A stretch of 64,000 bases of DNA from Methylobacillus gramineus (GCF_020532675.1 NZ_JAJAVE010000003.1:124001-188000); one strand, 5' to 3'; counted from the stretch's first letter, positions 17,199-29,314 are shown. Notes: generated by a model not told the origin, from the letters alone. Translations and numbers: made by a program.

Positions 17199-18263
17199 TT
17201 ATAAATGGTATTTGCTGCTGATGGCACGGACTGCTTGGATCATGGCTGCCGCATTTTCCGGCGGGGTAAATTGGGTAATGCCGTGGCCGAGGTTGAATAC
17301 ATGGCCGTTGCCTACCCCGTAATCTGCCAGAATGCGCGCTACTTCCTTTTCCACCGCTTCTGGTGTGGACAGGAGGATGGCCGGATCCATATTGCCTTGC
17401 AGGGCCACTTTGTTGCCTACGCGCTTTCTGGCTTCTCCCAGGGAAATTGTCCAGTCAAGGCCCAGGGCATCTGCACCCGTATCCGCCTGGGCTTCCAGCC
17501 ACAGGCCGCCACCTTTGGTAAAGACGATGCTCGGTACTTTACGCCCGGCGTTTTCCTTGGTCAGACCGCTGACAATCTGCTTCATGTATTGCAGAGAGAA
17601 TTCCTGATAAGCATGGTGTGACAGTGCGCCACCCCAGGAGTCAAAAATCATCACAGCCTGCGCACCTGCTGCAATTTGCGCATTGAGGTAAGCTGTGACT
17701 GTTTCGGCGGTAATGCTGAGAATATGGTGAAGCAAGTCTGGACGGGCATACGCCATCTGCTTGATAGTGAGGAAGTCAGTACCGCCCTTGCCTTCCACCA
17801 TGTAAGTCGCAAGCGTCCACGGGCTGCCAGAGAAACCGATCAATGGAACACGGCCGTCCAGAGCGTTATAAATCTGGCTGACGGCATCGGTGACATACTT
17901 GAGGTCGGTGCCTATATCCGGCACTGCCAGCTTGAGGATGTCGCTTTCTTCGCGCAGTGTCCGCTCAAACTTAGGACCCTCGCCCTCTTCAAAATACAGC
18001 CCCAGACCCATGGCATCAGGAATAGTCAGGATATCGGAGAACAGGATGGCGGCATCCAGTGGATACCTGTCCAGCGGTTGCAGTGTCACTTCAGTGGCAA
18101 AATCCGGGTTCTTGCACAGGCTCAGGAAACTACCGGCATTCTTGCGACTGGCACGATACTCAGGCAAGTAGCGTCCAGCCTGGCGCATCATCCAGACAGG
18201 GGTGTATTCAGTGCGCTGGCGTTGTAGTGCGCGAAGAAAGGTATCGTTTTTCAATAAGGTCAT
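17199..18263 (-). CDS. hemE: Uroporphyrinogen decarboxylase
   Basis: A 354-residue enzyme that decarboxylates the four acetate side chains of uroporphyrinogen III in haem synthesis. The signature [16 protein letters not shown] lies near residue 25, followed by [15 protein letters not shown] and [16 protein letters not shown]. The C-terminus has [16 protein letters not shown]. The Met at 18263 matches the usual family start ([12 protein letters not shown]) and has GGAA upstream; an ATG at 18278 would add five residues. It lies after gltD but beyond a terminator. Confidence 0.96.
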   Translation of the reverse strand: MTLLKNDTFLRALQRQRTEYTPVWMMRQAGRYLPEYRASRKNAGSFLSLCKNPDFATEVTLQPLDRYPLDAAILFSDILTIPDAMGLGLYFEEGEGPKFERTLREESDILKLAVPDIGTDLKYVTDAVSQIYNALDGRVPLIGFSGSPWTLATYMVEGKGGTDFLTIKQMAYARPDLLHHILSITAETVTAYLNAQIAAGAQAVMIFDSWGGALSHHAYQEFSLQYMKQIVSGLTKENAGRKVPSIVFTKGGGLWLEAQADTGADALGLDWTISLGEARKRVGNKVALQGNMDPAILLSTPEAVEKEVARILADYGVGNGHVFNLGHGITQFTPPENAAAMIQAVRAISSKYHL

Positions 18264-18310
18264 TGCGGCAGGTTCCATATGCGAGGCTATATTCTACTGG
18301 CTATGAAATG

Positions 18311-18339
18311 AAAAGGGCTACCTGGAATATGGGTAGCCC
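18311..18339 (-). terminator. Terminator after gltD
   Basis: GGGCTACC (18315-18322) pairs with GGTAGCCC (18332-18339) around a 9-base loop, and on the minus strand TTTT follows. It lies about 50 bases after the gltD stop and before hemE. Confidence 0.7.
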
Positions 18340-18389
18340 GGCAGGCATAGCGAGAAAACCCTCGCTTGTGCTTACAATTCTGGCTTGGA

Positions 18390-19817
18390 TTATCTGGGTA
18401 GGGTGCTGCTTCCCATGAGGAACTCATCCACAGCGCGTGCGCACTGGCGGCCTTCACGGATCGCCCATACCACCAATGATTGACCGCGACGCATGTCCCC
18501 CGCAGCAAACACGGTGGGCTGGGAAGTAGCGTAACTTTGCTCGCCTTCAGTGGTGGCCTTGGCGTTACCTCTATGGTCTTTTTCAACGCCAAATGCATCA
18601 AGCACTTTCTGTATGGGGCTGACAAAGCCCATGGCCAGCAATACCAGGTCTGCCTTCAATGTGAAGTCAGAGCCGGGAATCTCGCTCATCTTGCCGTCTT
18701 TCCACTCAACCCGCACAGCCTTAAGCCCGGTGACCTTGCCGTTTTCGCCAATCAGCTCCTTGGTGAGTACTGACCAATCTCGCTCACAACCTTCTTCATG
18801 CGAGCTGGAGCTGCGCATCTTGATGGGCCAGTTGGGCCAGACCAGTTCCTTGTTCTCCTCGGCAGGTGGTTGTGGCATCAACTCAAACTGAACGATGGAC
18901 GCTGCGCCATGGCGATTGGAGGTGCCTACACAGTCAGAACCGGTATCTCCACCACCAATCACGATCACATGTTGGTCGGTGGCTATGATCTGGTCGGGGA
19001 TATGGTCCCCGGCGACCACTTTGTTTTGCGCGACCAGGAAATCCATGGCGAAATGGACGCCATCAAACTCACGCCCAGAAATGGGGAGATCGCGAGGGTA
19101 TTCTGCCCCACCAGCAAGGATCACGGCGTCATAGTCCTTAAGCAGGTCGCTGGCAGCGACGTTTTCACCTACATGCTGATTAACACGGAATTCCACCCCC
19201 TCTGCCTGCATTTGCACCATGCGGCGATCAATCTGGTGTTTCTCAAGCTTGAAATCGGGAATGCCGTAACGCAATAGCCCGCCGATGCGGCTTTCTTTTT
19301 CCAGTACCACCACATTATGTCCAGCGCGCCCCAACTGCTGTGCTGCGGCCAGCCCGGCGGGACCAGATCCGACGATCGCTATTTTCTTGCCGGTTTTATC
19401 GACAGGGGGCTGGGCCTGGACCCAGCCGCTATCCCAGGCTTTGTCTATGATGGCGTGCTCAATGGATTTGATGCCGACTGCATCATCATTGATGTTGAGG
19501 GTACAGGCGGACTCACACGGTGCAGGGCAGATGCGCCCTGTGAACTCGGGGAAATTATTGGTGGAATGCAACACTGTTATTGCCTGCTGCCAATCCTGTT
19601 GGTACACCAGGTCATTCCAGTCCGGAATGATATTGTTGACCGGGCAGCCGGTGGTGCAGAACGGAATGCCGCAATCCATGCATCTAGCCCCCTGAATACT
19701 GGCATCTGCGTCACTCAAATGCAGCACGAACTCATGATAGTTCTTTACGCGATCCGTGACGGGCAGGTAGCCCTCATTCAGACGATCAAACTCAAGAAAA
19801 CCTGTGACCTTACCCAT
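18390..19817 (-). CDS. gltD: Glutamate synthase (NADPH) small subunit
   Basis: A 475-residue subunit that passes electrons from NADPH through FAD and iron-sulfur clusters to GltB. The N-terminal ferredoxin-like domain carries [14 protein letters not shown] and CPAPCESAC. The FAD site is [20 protein letters not shown] and the NADPH site [13 protein letters not shown]. The ending [20 protein letters not shown] is characteristic. The start codon directly follows the gltB stop with no gap. Confidence 0.97.
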   Translation of the reverse strand: MGKVTGFLEFDRLNEGYLPVTDRVKNYHEFVLHLSDADASIQGARCMDCGIPFCTTGCPVNNIIPDWNDLVYQQDWQQAITVLHSTNNFPEFTGRICPAPCESACTLNINDDAVGIKSIEHAIIDKAWDSGWVQAQPPVDKTGKKIAIVGSGPAGLAAAQQLGRAGHNVVVLEKESRIGGLLRYGIPDFKLEKHQIDRRMVQMQAEGVEFRVNQHVGENVAASDLLKDYDAVILAGGAEYPRDLPISGREFDGVHFAMDFLVAQNKVVAGDHIPDQIIATDQHVIVIGGGDTGSDCVGTSNRHGAASIVQFELMPQPPAEENKELVWPNWPIKMRSSSSHEEGCERDWSVLTKELIGENGKVTGLKAVRVEWKDGKMSEIPGSDFTLKADLVLLAMGFVSPIQKVLDAFGVEKDHRGNAKATTEGEQSYATSQPTVFAAGDMRRGQSLVVWAIREGRQCARAVDEFLMGSSTLPR

Positions 19818-22800
19818 CTATGCTGCTTCCTTATGTGCTGCTGCGGCCATTTCAGTGAGGGCGCGCTTGTATTCGTTTGGCAAGACCTTAATGAATCTCG
19901 GGCGATAAGTATCCCAGTGCTTCAGGATAGCCAGTGCTTGTTCGCTGCCACTGTAGCGGGCATGTTTCTCTATCAAGGTCTTCAAAATGGTCTCATCATC
20001 AAGGCCCAGGTGGTTGGTTTTTCCGGCTTCTGGGCCGCTGGCTTCGACTGTCTCCAGGCTGACCATGCTCATATTGCAGCGCTTGTGGAATAGCCCGTCT
20101 TCATCCAGCACATAGGCCACGCCACCCGACATGCCAGCCGCGAAATTAAGGCCAGTCTTACCCAGCACCACTACCGTACCACCGGTCATGTATTCACAGC
20201 CATGATTGCCTACGCCCTCAACCACGGCCGAAGCCCCGGAGTTACGCACGCAGAAGCGCTCACCTGCGACCCCGCGGAAATAGCTTTCACCGGAAGTTGC
20301 GCCATACATGACGGTATTGCCGACGATAATGTTGTGTTCTGCAAGCCCGCGGAAAGCCGCTGGTGGCTTGATGACGATACGTCCACCACACAGCCCCTTG
20401 CCGACGTAATCATTGCCTTCGCCACTGAGTTCCAGCGTGATACCTTTGTTCAGGAAAGCCGCGAAGCTCTGCCCTGCAGTCCCACTCAGCTTGATGGTGA
20501 TGCTGTCGTCAGGCAGGCCGGTACGACCATAGCGGCGCGCAACCTCATAGGACAGCATAGTGCCGACGGTGCGGTTGGTGTTGACGATGGGGCTGTCGAT
20601 CACGACTTTTTCACCGGTATCCAGCGCATCTCCGACCTTGGCAATTAGCTGTTTATCCAGCGCCTTGTCCAGGCCATGCTCCTGCTTCTCGTTATGGCGA
20701 CGCGATACCGTGTCGTCTACTACAGGCTGGTGGAAAACCCGGGTGAAGTCGAGGCCACGTGTTTTCCAATGCGCAATGCCTTCCTGTACATCCAGCAGGT
20801 CGGAGCGTCCCACCAGCTCATCAAACTTGCGCAGGCCCATTTGTGCCATGAGTTCACGAACTTCCTCTGCCACAAAGAAGAAATAATTGACGACATGCTC
20901 CGGCTGCCCGGTGAAGCGCTGGCGCAATACAGGGTCTTGGGTTGCAACCCCGACAGGGCAGGTGTTGAGATGGCACTTACGCATCATGATGCAGCCTTCT
21001 ACCACCAGTGGTGCAGTGGCAAAGCCGAACTCATCTGCCCCGAGCAAGGCGCCGATCACTACATCGCGCCCAGTCTTGATCTGGCCATCCACTTGCAGCA
21101 CGATACGCCCACGCAGTTGATTCAATACCAGGGTTTGCTGGGTTTCAGCCAGGCCCAATTCCCAGGGCGTGCCGGCATGCTTGATGGAGGATATAGGGGA
21201 AGCACCTGTACCGCCGTCATGGCCAGCCACCACGATATGATCGGCCTTGGCCTTGGCAACACCGGCGGCCACGGTACCAATCCCGCTTTCTGAGACCAGC
21301 TTCACCGAGATGGCGGCCTTGGGATTGGCGTTCTTGGCATCGTGAATCAGCTGGGCCAGGTCTTCAATCGAATAGATATCATGATGTGGTGGAGGCGAGA
21401 TGAGGCCGACGCCAGGCACGGAGTGACGCAGTTGGGCGATATAGGCACTGACTTTGTGTCCGGGTAGCTGTCCACCTTCTCCCGGTTTGGCACCTTGTGC
21501 CATCTTGAGCTGGATCTGGTCGGCATTGGCCAAGTACTCTGCTGTGACACCGAAACGGCCAGACGCAATTTGCTTGATGCTGGAGCGCAGGGAGTCACCC
21601 GCCTTCAAGGGGATGTCTTTTGCAATATTGTGGGCGCCAATCACGGCTGCCATGCTGCTGTCTTCTGTCAGTGTGACAAAGCGTTTGGGATCCTCCCCGC
21701 CTTCGCCTGTGTTGGAGCGCCCACCGATACGGTTCATTGCTACTGCCAACGTGGCATGGGCCTCCGTGGAAATTGAACCCAGCGACATGGCCCCGGTGGC
21801 AAAGCGTTTGACGATCTCGCTTGCTGCTTCTACTTCATTCAGCGGCACCGGGGAGCCGACGGGCTTGATCTGGAACAGTCCGCGCAAGGTCATGTGACGC
21901 TTGGTCTGGTCGTTGATCAGTTTTGCGTATTCCTTATAAGTGCTGGCTTCATTGGTACGGGTGGCATGTTGTAGTTTGGCGATGGAATCTGGCGTCCACA
22001 GGTGCTCCTCTCCACGTACACGGAAGGCGTATTCACCTCCTGCTTCCAGCGCATTGGATAGCACAGGGTCATCTCCATAGGCGCTAAGATGCAAGCGCAG
22101 GTTTTCTTCTGCTACTTCTGCCAGGCCGATACCCTCTATGGTAGTGGAAGTGCCGGTGAAGTATTTGCGGACAAACTCGGAATTCAGCCCGATGGCTTCG
22201 AATATTTGAGCACCGCAATAAGACTGGTAAGTGGAAATGCCCATTTTGGACATGACCTTATGCAGCCCTTTATTAATTGCCTTGATGAATTTCTTGTTAC
22301 TGTCAGCCGGATCAGCGCCCTGAGGCAACATGTGGGCAATGGTTTCATAGGCCAGCCATGGGCACACCGCCTCTGCCCCGTAGCCAGCTAGCAGTGCAAA
22401 GTGGTGGACTTCACGCGCGGAGCCTGTGTCGATGACGAGGCCAGTGCTGGTGCGCAGACCTGCATGCACCAATCCTTGATGGGTGGCGGAACAGGCGAGC
22501 AGTGCCGGGATTGCCAGGCGGTCAGCGCTGGCATTGCGGTCAGATAAAATCAGCAGGTTGAACCCGGCGTTCACGGCATCCTTGGCAGACTTACCCAATG
22601 ATTCCACGGCAGGCGACAATCCTTGTGCACCAAGGCTGGCAGGGTAAGTGATGTCCAATACCAGTGTGCGATAGCGACCCTCAGTGGTGCTATCTATGGT
22701 TTTTAGCTGTTCCAGCTCTGATAGCGTCAGCACGGGCTGGCTGGCTTCAAGGCGTAACGGTGGCTTGGCCTCATCTGTGCCAAACAGGTTGGGTTTGGGG

Positions 22801-24473
22801 CCGATAAAGGTGACCAGTGACATGACCAGTTCTTCACGGATGGGGTCAATCGGGGGGTTGGTCACCTGTGCAAACAGCTGCTTGAAATAGGTATATAGCT
22901 GTTTGGGTTTGCTGGAGAGCACCGGGAGTGCGCTGTCATTGCCCATGGAGCCAGCTCCTTCTTCTCCATTGTTGATCATGGGCTGCAGGATGAACTTGAT
23001 GTCTTCCTGGGAGTAGCCGAAAGCCTGTTGTAGGTCCAGTAATGGTGCCCTGAGTTTGGGTTTGAGCTCGGTTTCGGGCAGGTCGCCGACGAACACGCGG
23101 GATTGTGCGACCAGGTCCCGGTAAGGCCTGGCCCGCGACAGGCTGTTCTTGATTTCGACATCATCAATAATACGGCCCTGTTCCATATCAATCAGGAACA
23201 TCTTGCCGGGTTCCAGCCGCCATTTCTTGACGATGCGTTCTTCAGGAAATGTCAGTACGCCCATCTCAGAAGCCAGCATGACGTGGTCATCATCAGTGAT
23301 CAAATAACGTGCAGGCCGCAGGCCGTTGCGGTCCAGCGTGGCCCCTATCAGCCGGCCATCGGTAAAGGCCACTGCAGCGGGGCCATCCCAGGGCTCCATG
23401 AGCGCGGCATGATATTCATAGAAAGCACGACGGTCTTCATCCATGAGAGGATTGCCTGACCATGCTTCAGGGATCAGCATCATCATGGCATGGGGCAATG
23501 AATAACCGCCTGCCACCAATAGCTCGAGTGCATTATCGAAAGCGGCAGAGTCAGACTGCCCCTCTACGATCAGTGGCCATAGTTTTTCCAGGTCTTCACC
23601 AATCAAGGCGGAGCGCATGGTTTCATGGCGAGCCGCCATCCAGTTGACGTTACCCTGCATGGTGTTGATCTCGCCGTTGTGGGCAATCATGCGGAATGGG
23701 TGGGCCAGATCCCAGGCTGGGAAGGTGTTGGTGGAAAAGCGTTGGTGTACCAGCGCTAATGCTGACACCATGGTTTCATCCTGCAAATCCTGATAGTAAA
23801 CACCAACTTCGTTCGCTAGCAGCATGCCTTTGTAGACAATGGTGCGGCTGGAAAGTGAAGGGATGTAGAACTGCGCCATGTCATCCAGCTTGAGTGCTCG
23901 TACCGCGTGTTCCACGCGTTTACGGATCACAAACAGCTTGCGCTCAAAAGCCCCTTGATCGGGAGTCTCTTGGCCCTGTTGGATGAACACCTGGCGCATC
24001 ACTGGTTCTACCGCACGGGCAGCATCTGCAATATTGCTGTGGTCGCGGGGCACATCACGCCAGCCCAGGAACTGCTGGGATTCTTCATGAATGATACGGG
24101 TAATGATGGATTCGCAGGCCAGGCGGCCATTACTGGATTGCGGCAGGAAAATGGTGCCACACGCGTATGCTCCCTCAGCTGGCAGTTGGATGCCGAGTTT
24201 GAGGGCTTCCTTGCGCATAAAGGCATCCGGCATCTGCATCAGAATACCGGCGCCATCTCCTAGCTTCGGGTCGTAACCAGTAGCGCCGCGGTGGGTCAGG
24301 TTGGCGAGGATACGCAGGCCATTGCGTATGATCTGGTGACTCTTGATGCCCTTGATGTTGGCAATAAACCCCACTCCACAGGCATCATGCTCTTGCCTGG
24401 GATCATACATGCCCTGCTTGCCTGGATTCAGGGCGCTAGCCGCTCCAAGATGTGACGACCTGCTGGAACTCAT
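19818..24473 (-). CDS. gltB: Glutamate synthase (NADPH) large subunit
   Basis: A 1551-residue subunit that converts 2-oxoglutarate and glutamine to two glutamates. A 31-residue propeptide precedes the catalytic Cys32 of the class II glutaminase domain (ACGVGFIA). The FMN-binding synthase domain contains the 3Fe-4S cysteines in [15 protein letters not shown] and the [12 protein letters not shown] loop. The C-terminal GXGXG beta-helix ([14 protein letters not shown]) is complete. A good ribosome site (AGAGGGT) lies 8 bases before the ATG. It forms an operon with gltD. Confidence 0.98.
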   Translation of the reverse strand: MSSSRSSHLGAASALNPGKQGMYDPRQEHDACGVGFIANIKGIKSHQIIRNGLRILANLTHRGATGYDPKLGDGAGILMQMPDAFMRKEALKLGIQLPAEGAYACGTIFLPQSSNGRLACESIITRIIHEESQQFLGWRDVPRDHSNIADAARAVEPVMRQVFIQQGQETPDQGAFERKLFVIRKRVEHAVRALKLDDMAQFYIPSLSSRTIVYKGMLLANEVGVYYQDLQDETMVSALALVHQRFSTNTFPAWDLAHPFRMIAHNGEINTMQGNVNWMAARHETMRSALIGEDLEKLWPLIVEGQSDSAAFDNALELLVAGGYSLPHAMMMLIPEAWSGNPLMDEDRRAFYEYHAALMEPWDGPAAVAFTDGRLIGATLDRNGLRPARYLITDDDHVMLASEMGVLTFPEERIVKKWRLEPGKMFLIDMEQGRIIDDVEIKNSLSRARPYRDLVAQSRVFVGDLPETELKPKLRAPLLDLQQAFGYSQEDIKFILQPMINNGEEGAGSMGNDSALPVLSSKPKQLYTYFKQLFAQVTNPPIDPIREELVMSLVTFIGPKPNLFGTDEAKPPLRLEASQPVLTLSELEQLKTIDSTTEGRYRTLVLDITYPASLGAQGLSPAVESLGKSAKDAVNAGFNLLILSDRNASADRLAIPALLACSATHQGLVHAGLRTSTGLVIDTGSAREVHHFALLAGYGAEAVCPWLAYETIAHMLPQGADPADSNKKFIKAINKGLHKVMSKMGISTYQSYCGAQIFEAIGLNSEFVRKYFTGTSTTIEGIGLAEVAEENLRLHLSAYGDDPVLSNALEAGGEYAFRVRGEEHLWTPDSIAKLQHATRTNEASTYKEYAKLINDQTKRHMTLRGLFQIKPVGSPVPLNEVEAASEIVKRFATGAMSLGSISTEAHATLAVAMNRIGGRSNTGEGGEDPKRFVTLTEDSSMAAVIGAHNIAKDIPLKAGDSLRSSIKQIASGRFGVTAEYLANADQIQLKMAQGAKPGEGGQLPGHKVSAYIAQLRHSVPGVGLISPPPHHDIYSIEDLAQLIHDAKNANPKAAISVKLVSESGIGTVAAGVAKAKADHIVVAGHDGGTGASPISSIKHAGTPWELGLAETQQTLVLNQLRGRIVLQVDGQIKTGRDVVIGALLGADEFGFATAPLVVEGCIMMRKCHLNTCPVGVATQDPVLRQRFTGQPEHVVNYFFFVAEEVRELMAQMGLRKFDELVGRSDLLDVQEGIAHWKTRGLDFTRVFHQPVVDDTVSRRHNEKQEHGLDKALDKQLIAKVGDALDTGEKVVIDSPIVNTNRTVGTMLSYEVARRYGRTGLPDDSITIKLSGTAGQSFAAFLNKGITLELSGEGNDYVGKGLCGGRIVIKPPAAFRGLAEHNIIVGNTVMYGATSGESYFRGVAGERFCVRNSGASAVVEGVGNHGCEYMTGGTVVVLGKTGLNFAAGMSGGVAYVLDEDGLFHKRCNMSMVSLETVEASGPEAGKTNHLGLDDETILKTLIEKHARYSGSEQALAILKHWDTYRPRFIKVLPNEYKRALTEMAAAAHKEAA

Positions 24474-24663
24474 TGTGGTTACCCTCTTGCATATCTGTGG
24501 TCAACACGGCATTTTCGACTACGCCACAATCAGCAGCGCAGGCGATGCCTGGAAAGCCTTTAACCTTAGTATTACTACGGGTAAATTGCAAGAAGGAACA
24601 ACAATAAATTTTTTAGTAAATGATAATTATTTCAATAACATAGAGAGTTGTCTGGGGCCGTTG
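24474..24663 (-). promoter_or_regulatory. Upstream region of gltB, AT-rich
   Basis: This 190-base gap separates gltB from the hemL stop and must hold the gltB promoter. Around 24620-24640 is an AT-rich stretch (AATGATAATTATT) with the perfect palindrome ATAATTAT. It could be an operator or simply promoter-like DNA; no specific regulator is claimed. Confidence 0.35.
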
Positions 24664-25953
24664 CTAGCGCGTGTTGCCCATCCTGCTAAACGCCTTGCGC
24701 GCTACATCTATGGTCTGGGTAATATCGGCTTCGCTATGCGCGATGGAGACAAAACCTGCTTCAAAAGCGGATGGCGCCAGATAGACCCCGCCCTCCAGCA
24801 TGGCATGGAAAAAGCGGTTGAACGCCAGTTTGTCGGCTTTCATCACCTCTTCAAAGCTGGTGGGGCAATGTTCACTGAAATAAATGCCAAACATGCCACC
24901 CACGCTTTGTGCACTAAACGCCAAGCCCGCTTCACGGGCAGCCTGGCTGAGCCCATCGGTGAGTAAGGTGGTCTTGGCAGCCAGTTCATCGTGAAAGCCT
25001 GGGCGTTGCAACAGCTTGAGTGTAGCTAACCCAGCCGCAACAGCAACTGGGTTGCCAGAGAGAGTCCCTGCCTGGTATACCGGACCAAGCGGGGCCAGAT
25101 ACGCCATGACATCCGCACGTCCACCAAATGCACCTACTGGTAAACCACCACCGATGACTTTGCCCAGGGTGGTCAGGTCAGGCTTGATATTGAATAGCTG
25201 TTGCGCACCACCAAGTGCAACGCGGAAACCAGTCATCACTTCATCAAATATCAGCAGTGCACCGGATTGGCTGCATAGGGTACGCAAGGCCTTGAGGAAC
25301 TCTGGCTTGGGTTGGATCAGGTTCATGTTGCCTGCCACTGGTTCCAGGATGACGCAGGCAATTTCGCCACCTATTTGAGCAAATAATTGTTCCAGAGCGG
25401 CGCTATCGTTATATGGCAGGGTCAGGGTATGTGCAGCCAGTTCTGGCGGGACGCCAGCAGAACTTGGTTGGCCAAAGGTCAACGCCCCGGAGCCTGCCTT
25501 GACCAGCAGGGAGTCAGCATGGCCATGATAGCAACCTTCGAACTTCAGGATCTTGGAGCGGCTGGTAAAACCACGTGCCAGGCGTATGGCGCTCATGGTG
25601 GCTTCAGTGCCTGAACTGACCAGGCGAACCTGTTCCATGCTGGGCACCAGTTGGGTCAGCAGCTCCGCCATTTCCAGTTCCAATGCGGTGGGTGCACCGA
25701 AAGACAGGCTGTTGGTGGCTGCTTGCTGTACTGCGGTGATGACCTCTTGCTGGGCATGGCCGAGAATCATCGGCCCCCAGGAGCCTACATAGTCTATGTA
25801 TTCCTTGCCGTCCTCATCCCAAAGCCTGGAACCGAGGCCGCGCTTGAAAAATACCGGGGTGCCACCCACTGAACCAAAGGCACGTACCGGGGAATTCACT
25901 CCGCCGGGAATCAGGGTTTTGGATTTTTCAAATAACTGCTGGTTTCTACTCAT
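24664..25953 (-). CDS. hemL: Glutamate-1-semialdehyde 2,1-aminomutase
   Basis: A 429-residue PLP enzyme that makes 5-aminolevulinate in the C5 haem pathway. Motifs are [17 protein letters not shown] at the N-terminus, [26 protein letters not shown] and the PLP-binding lysine in [16 protein letters not shown]. The start [12 protein letters not shown] matches the family; the frame remains open 46 codons upstream but that stretch is inside thiE. The start overlaps the thiE stop by 8 bases, so thiD-thiE-hemL are coupled. Confidence 0.97.
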   Translation of the reverse strand: MSRNQQLFEKSKTLIPGGVNSPVRAFGSVGGTPVFFKRGLGSRLWDEDGKEYIDYVGSWGPMILGHAQQEVITAVQQAATNSLSFGAPTALELEMAELLTQLVPSMEQVRLVSSGTEATMSAIRLARGFTSRSKILKFEGCYHGHADSLLVKAGSGALTFGQPSSAGVPPELAAHTLTLPYNDSAALEQLFAQIGGEIACVILEPVAGNMNLIQPKPEFLKALRTLCSQSGALLIFDEVMTGFRVALGGAQQLFNIKPDLTTLGKVIGGGLPVGAFGGRADVMAYLAPLGPVYQAGTLSGNPVAVAAGLATLKLLQRPGFHDELAAKTTLLTDGLSQAAREAGLAFSAQSVGGMFGIYFSEHCPTSFEEVMKADKLAFNRFFHAMLEGGVYLAPSAFEAGFVSIAHSEADITQTIDVARKAFSRMGNTR

Positions 25954-26593
25954 GGGATGACTCTGTAAAAAGTTGGGTAAATTGTGTGGCGGTCGCGTGG
26001 ATATCGGTGGTGTTCCAGAGTGCGCCGATGACGGCAATGGCATGAGCACCTGCGCTGATAATGCTGTCTGCATTCTCCAGCGTGATGCCACCGATTGCCG
26101 TCAAGGGCAGGCCTAGCGTGGCTGCCTGGCTGAATAAAGTGCGATCAGCGCGTGGCGCATCGGGCTTGGTCGTGGAAGGAAAACAGGCGCCAAATGCGAC
26201 ATAATCAGCGCCCAGCTGTTTTGCTTGCTGCGCCAATGCCAGATTGTTGTAACAGGAGGCACCGATAATTTTACCGGGGCCCAGTCTCAACCGTGCCTTG
26301 GTGATATCGCCATCATCAATGCCCAGATGAACGCCATCAGCATCCAGTTCAGCTGCCAGGTCTATATCATCATTGATGATGAGCGGCACTTGATAGCGGC
26401 GACATAACGCCAGCAGGGCTTGTGCCTGTGCTTTGGCCGCTGCGCCATGGACACGTTTATTGCGATACTGCAGCACAGAGGCACCTCCTGTGAGTGCCAC
26501 TTCGGTATTTTTCAGCAAGCGGATCAGATCAGTTTCATCGGGCGTAATGGCATACAGCCCGCGAATACGCTGACCGGGATTACTCTGCGTCAT
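25946..26593 (-). CDS. thiE: Thiamine-phosphate synthase
   Basis: A 215-residue TIM-barrel enzyme joining the pyrimidine diphosphate and thiazole phosphate halves of thiamine. It has GLYAITPD at the start, the QYRNK pyrophosphate-site segment, [19 protein letters not shown], a [12 protein letters not shown] loop and [10 protein letters not shown]. The ATG lies inside the end of thiD (14-base overlap). A longer reading upstream would lie entirely in thiD and is not used. Confidence 0.95.
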   Translation of the reverse strand: MTQSNPGQRIRGLYAITPDETDLIRLLKNTEVALTGGASVLQYRNKRVHGAAAKAQAQALLALCRRYQVPLIINDDIDLAAELDADGVHLGIDDGDITKARLRLGPGKIIGASCYNNLALAQQAKQLGADYVAFGACFPSTTKPDAPRADRTLFSQAATLGLPLTAIGGITLENADSIISAGAHAIAVIGALWNTTDIHATATQFTQLFTESSHE

Positions 26594-27416
26594 CTTCGTC
26601 ACGTGCCCAGAACAAGCGGTCTGGGATGTATTGGCCCATGCCTGGACGGAAGGCATGCTTGAGTGATTGCCATGTATATTCCTGTGCTTCGGCAATTGCT
26701 TCCTCCATGGTCAGGCCATGAGCAATGCAGGCAGCAATCGCGGAGGTCAGCGTGCAGCCTGAGCCATGGTAGCTACCCGGCAGGCGTTCGCAAGGATAGG
26801 AGCGCAGTAACTTTTGTGAGCCATACAGATTGTTGATGACCTGCGGCGAGCGTTCATGGGTGCCGGTCACCAAGACATACTCGGGACCAAGCGCCAGCAG
26901 GCGTTCAACCACTTCATCCAGTGAGGCGTTTTCCATGTCATCACTATCGTCAATGGCATAGGCCAGACGGCGTGCTTCCAGGCTGTTAGGTGTAATCAGG
27001 GTGGCCTGCGGAAACAGCAGGTCTATCATGGCTTCCTGCATTTCATCGTTTGCCAGTTCATCGCCCCGGCCAGAAGAAAGTATCGGGTCTATCAGCAACG
27101 GTACATCGGGATAGTCGGCCACAATTTCGGCAATCACGGCAATATTTTCCACACTGCCCAGCATGCCCAGCTTGAATGCAGAAACCTGCATGTCTTCAAG
27201 TAACGTACGGGCTTGTTCATTCACCAGGTCGGAGTCCAGGGCGACCACATTTTCCACCCCTACGGTGTCCTGAACTGTAATGGCGGTGACTACCGACAAG
27301 GGATGGCAGCCTATACTTGCCAGGGCTAATATGTCAGCTTGCAGGCCAGCGCCACCGCTGGGGTCGCTCGCGGCAAAAGTCAGTACGGTGGGAGGGAGCA
27401 GGTTTATTCTATCCAT
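26580..27416 (-). CDS. thiD: Hydroxymethylpyrimidine/phosphomethylpyrimidine kinase
   Basis: A 278-residue ribokinase-family enzyme that phosphorylates hydroxymethylpyrimidine twice for thiamine synthesis. Motifs are TFAASDPSGGAGLQADI near the N-terminus, PLLIDPILSSGRGDEL, LVTGTHE and the anion hole GSGCTLTSAIAA. The acidic tail is slightly longer than usual. It heads the thiD-thiE-hemL operon. The 473 bases upstream hold its promoter and that of the divergent stress-protein gene. Confidence 0.95.
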   Translation of the reverse strand: MDRINLLPPTVLTFAASDPSGGAGLQADILALASIGCHPLSVVTAITVQDTVGVENVVALDSDLVNEQARTLLEDMQVSAFKLGMLGSVENIAVIAEIVADYPDVPLLIDPILSSGRGDELANDEMQEAMIDLLFPQATLITPNSLEARRLAYAIDDSDDMENASLDEVVERLLALGPEYVLVTGTHERSPQVINNLYGSQKLLRSYPCERLPGSYHGSGCTLTSAIAACIAHGLTMEEAIAEAQEYTWQSLKHAFRPGMGQYIPDRLFWARDEDDAE

Positions 27417-27889
27417 AGCAGCAAGGTTGTCCTGTAAGTGCGGCGGCGGGAGATGACGAAGAATTCAAGGTCTTGCCATGCGCACATGCAATTGAGAGAA
27501 GTATTTTAGCCTAATCGTTGTTTAACATCACCGAAAATACAGAAAACAGTGATCAGGGTGAAAGATGAGGATTAGTCAAAGTATCAGGGCATATATCCCA
27601 TGTGATAAAAATGGTTTTACCTAGCCTACGTAAAGTTGCAGAATAAAAAAGCAAGGTAGTGATGCTACTCAACGTTGGAATAGGGATTCAGTCTTACAAG
27701 GCCATGAGGTTGTCTCAGAGGATTGCCGCTTAATAGGCTTTCACCTATCCTGCACACTTATAGCGCTTATTTTTGCGTGTGATTTTCTGAATGGTCTCGT
27801 GTTGATAATGAGACGTATAGCCAGAAAAGACAGCGAGATATCGCTAATAAAAGACATACGAATGATCAGCAGCCCAGAAAGGAAATGCG
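27417..27889. other. 473-base divergent intergenic region
   Basis: No gene is supported. It separates the minus-strand thiD operon from the plus-strand universal stress gene. A small dyad GTCTC (27794-27798) and GAGAC (27810-27814) lies about 80 bases before the stress-protein start. I looked for a TPP riboswitch before thiD and did not recognise one by eye. Confidence 0.5.
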
Positions 27890-28756
27890 GTGACGATTGA
27901 ATACAAGACCAAGCCCCCAGGCCATATATTGTTAGCCACTGATCTTGGTGCACGGTGTGATCGTGCCCTTGATCGTTCCATACAACTGGCTCAGGTCTGG
28001 CAGGCCAAACTGACCTTGGTGCATGCATTTGAAGCGGAATATGACTTTTCTGATCAGCCACGATGGCGTCATCCTGAAGATCCTGCGCTGGCAGTACAGG
28101 CTGCATTGGAAGAGGAGCTGGGCACCATGGTGCTGCCTGGTGTCAGTGCACGCGTGGTCAAGGGTAAGCCTGCTGAGGTTGTGCTCAAGGTAACGGAAGA
28201 AGAGCAGGCTGACTTGATATTGACAGGTATCAAGCGCGATGGTGCTTTTGAGAAGGCCTTATTGGGCGATACGGTGACCGAGCTTGCGCGCAGCTCCAAT
28301 GTCCCGGTTTTGATCGTCAAAAAACGTGTGCGTACGCCCTATCGGAAAATCGTGGTGGCCACTGATCTTTCAGAAATTTCTCGCCCTGCCCTGGCACGTG
28401 CTCTGGATTTATTCGGTCCAGACAATATCGTGTTGTTTCATGCCGCGTATGCCCATTTTGCCAGTCGCATGGATGACAGAACCGGCTATGAAAGTGAATT
28501 GCGGGTTGATGCGATCCAGAACTGCAAGGACTTCATTGCGCAGGTTGCAGGGGACGTGGTGGCGGCTCAGATGGAAGTGTTGGTTGAATATGGTGAACCC
28601 GACTTGCTACTGGAAAAATATGTACTGGATCACAATGTCGACTTAGTGGTGGTCGCTACCAAGGGGCGTAGTGGATTGCTGGGTGCCCTGCTTGGCAGCG
28701 TGGCAACACGCATATTGGATACTGTGCCCTGTGATGTGTTGATCGCGCGGAGTTGA
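27890..28756 (+). CDS. Tandem-domain universal stress protein (UspA family)
   Basis: A 288-residue protein with two UspA domains (about 8-143 and 150-288). The second keeps the nucleotide-binding signature TKGRSGLLGALLGSVATRI. The first has TGIKRDGAFEKALLGDTVT, a related but altered version, so only the C-terminal half is clearly an ATP-binding type. The GTG start has AAAGGA about 7 bases upstream. The stop is 12 bases before the peptidase gene, so the two are probably co-transcribed. It likely acts in growth arrest or redox stress. Confidence 0.92.
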   Translation: MTIEYKTKPPGHILLATDLGARCDRALDRSIQLAQVWQAKLTLVHAFEAEYDFSDQPRWRHPEDPALAVQAALEEELGTMVLPGVSARVVKGKPAEVVLKVTEEEQADLILTGIKRDGAFEKALLGDTVTELARSSNVPVLIVKKRVRTPYRKIVVATDLSEISRPALARALDLFGPDNIVLFHAAYAHFASRMDDRTGYESELRVDAIQNCKDFIAQVAGDVVAAQMEVLVEYGEPDLLLEKYVLDHNVDLVVVATKGRSGLLGALLGSVATRILDTVPCDVLIARS

Positions 28757-28768
28757 GTCAGCACCGTC

Positions 28769-29314
28769 ATGATGGAGGCTGAATATCAAGAGCGGGTTAA
28801 TGCCTTGATGCATGAGCTTGGTATTCCAAGGCAGATAGTCACTGATAGGGGTTTGTCGCTTTGTCTGGAAACTGAAGTCTTGGTGGAAGCTGTGTGCAAG
28901 GGTAAAGAGGGCAGGCTGTTTTTACTGGAACCTGAGGCAGCCAGTGCATGGAACATGCTCCAGCGATCAGCCAAAGTGGATGGCATTGATCTGGTGCTAG
29001 TGTCAGCATTTCGGAGTGTGGATTATCAGGCCGATATCATTCGTCGCAAATTGCAACAAGGCATAAGTTTGGAGGTAATATTATCTGTCAGTGCAATTCC
29101 TGGATACAGTGAACACCATACGGGAAGAGCCGTTGATATTGGTACGCCGGAATCTTTGAGTCTGGATGCTTGCTTTGAGCAGACCTCAGCTTTTGAGTGG
29201 TTATCAGGACATGCGTCCAACTGCGGATTTGTCATGTCTTATCCCAGAAACAATCGTTATGGCTATATTTATGAGCCGTGGCATTGGTGTTTTCAGGGCA
29301 AACATTCCATCTAG
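28769..29314 (+). CDS. M15-family D,D/L,D-carboxypeptidase (VanY/LdcB-like)
   Basis: A 181-residue zinc peptidase domain. The SxHxxGxAxD motif is at residues 114-123 (SEHHTGRAVD) and the EPWHW motif, with the catalytic Glu and third zinc ligand, at 169-173. SAFRSVDYQADII precedes them, as in VanY and LdcB. There is no signal peptide, so it would act in the cytoplasm, for example on recycled muropeptides, unlike most VanY proteins. Two adjacent ATGs (28769 and 28772) are possible starts. Confidence 0.88.
   Translation: MMEAEYQERVNALMHELGIPRQIVTDRGLSLCLETEVLVEAVCKGKEGRLFLLEPEAASAWNMLQRSAKVDGIDLVLVSAFRSVDYQADIIRRKLQQGISLEVILSVSAIPGYSEHHTGRAVDIGTPESLSLDACFEQTSAFEWLSGHASNCGFVMSYPRNNRYGYIYEPWHWCFQGKHSI

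Noticed and set aside
24600-24650. AT-rich palindrome before gltB as a Fur box
   Set aside because: Only about 13 of 19 positions agree and gltB is not a usual Fur target, so it is reported only as a promoter-like region.
27417-27560. TPP riboswitch upstream of thiD
   Set aside because: No THI-box pattern (CUGAGA followed by an ACCUGA-type segment) was seen on the minus strand by eye.
27741-28106. 121-codon minus-strand frame upstream of and overlapping the universal stress gene
   Set aside because: It overlaps the well-supported UspA gene, has no family pattern and no ribosome site.
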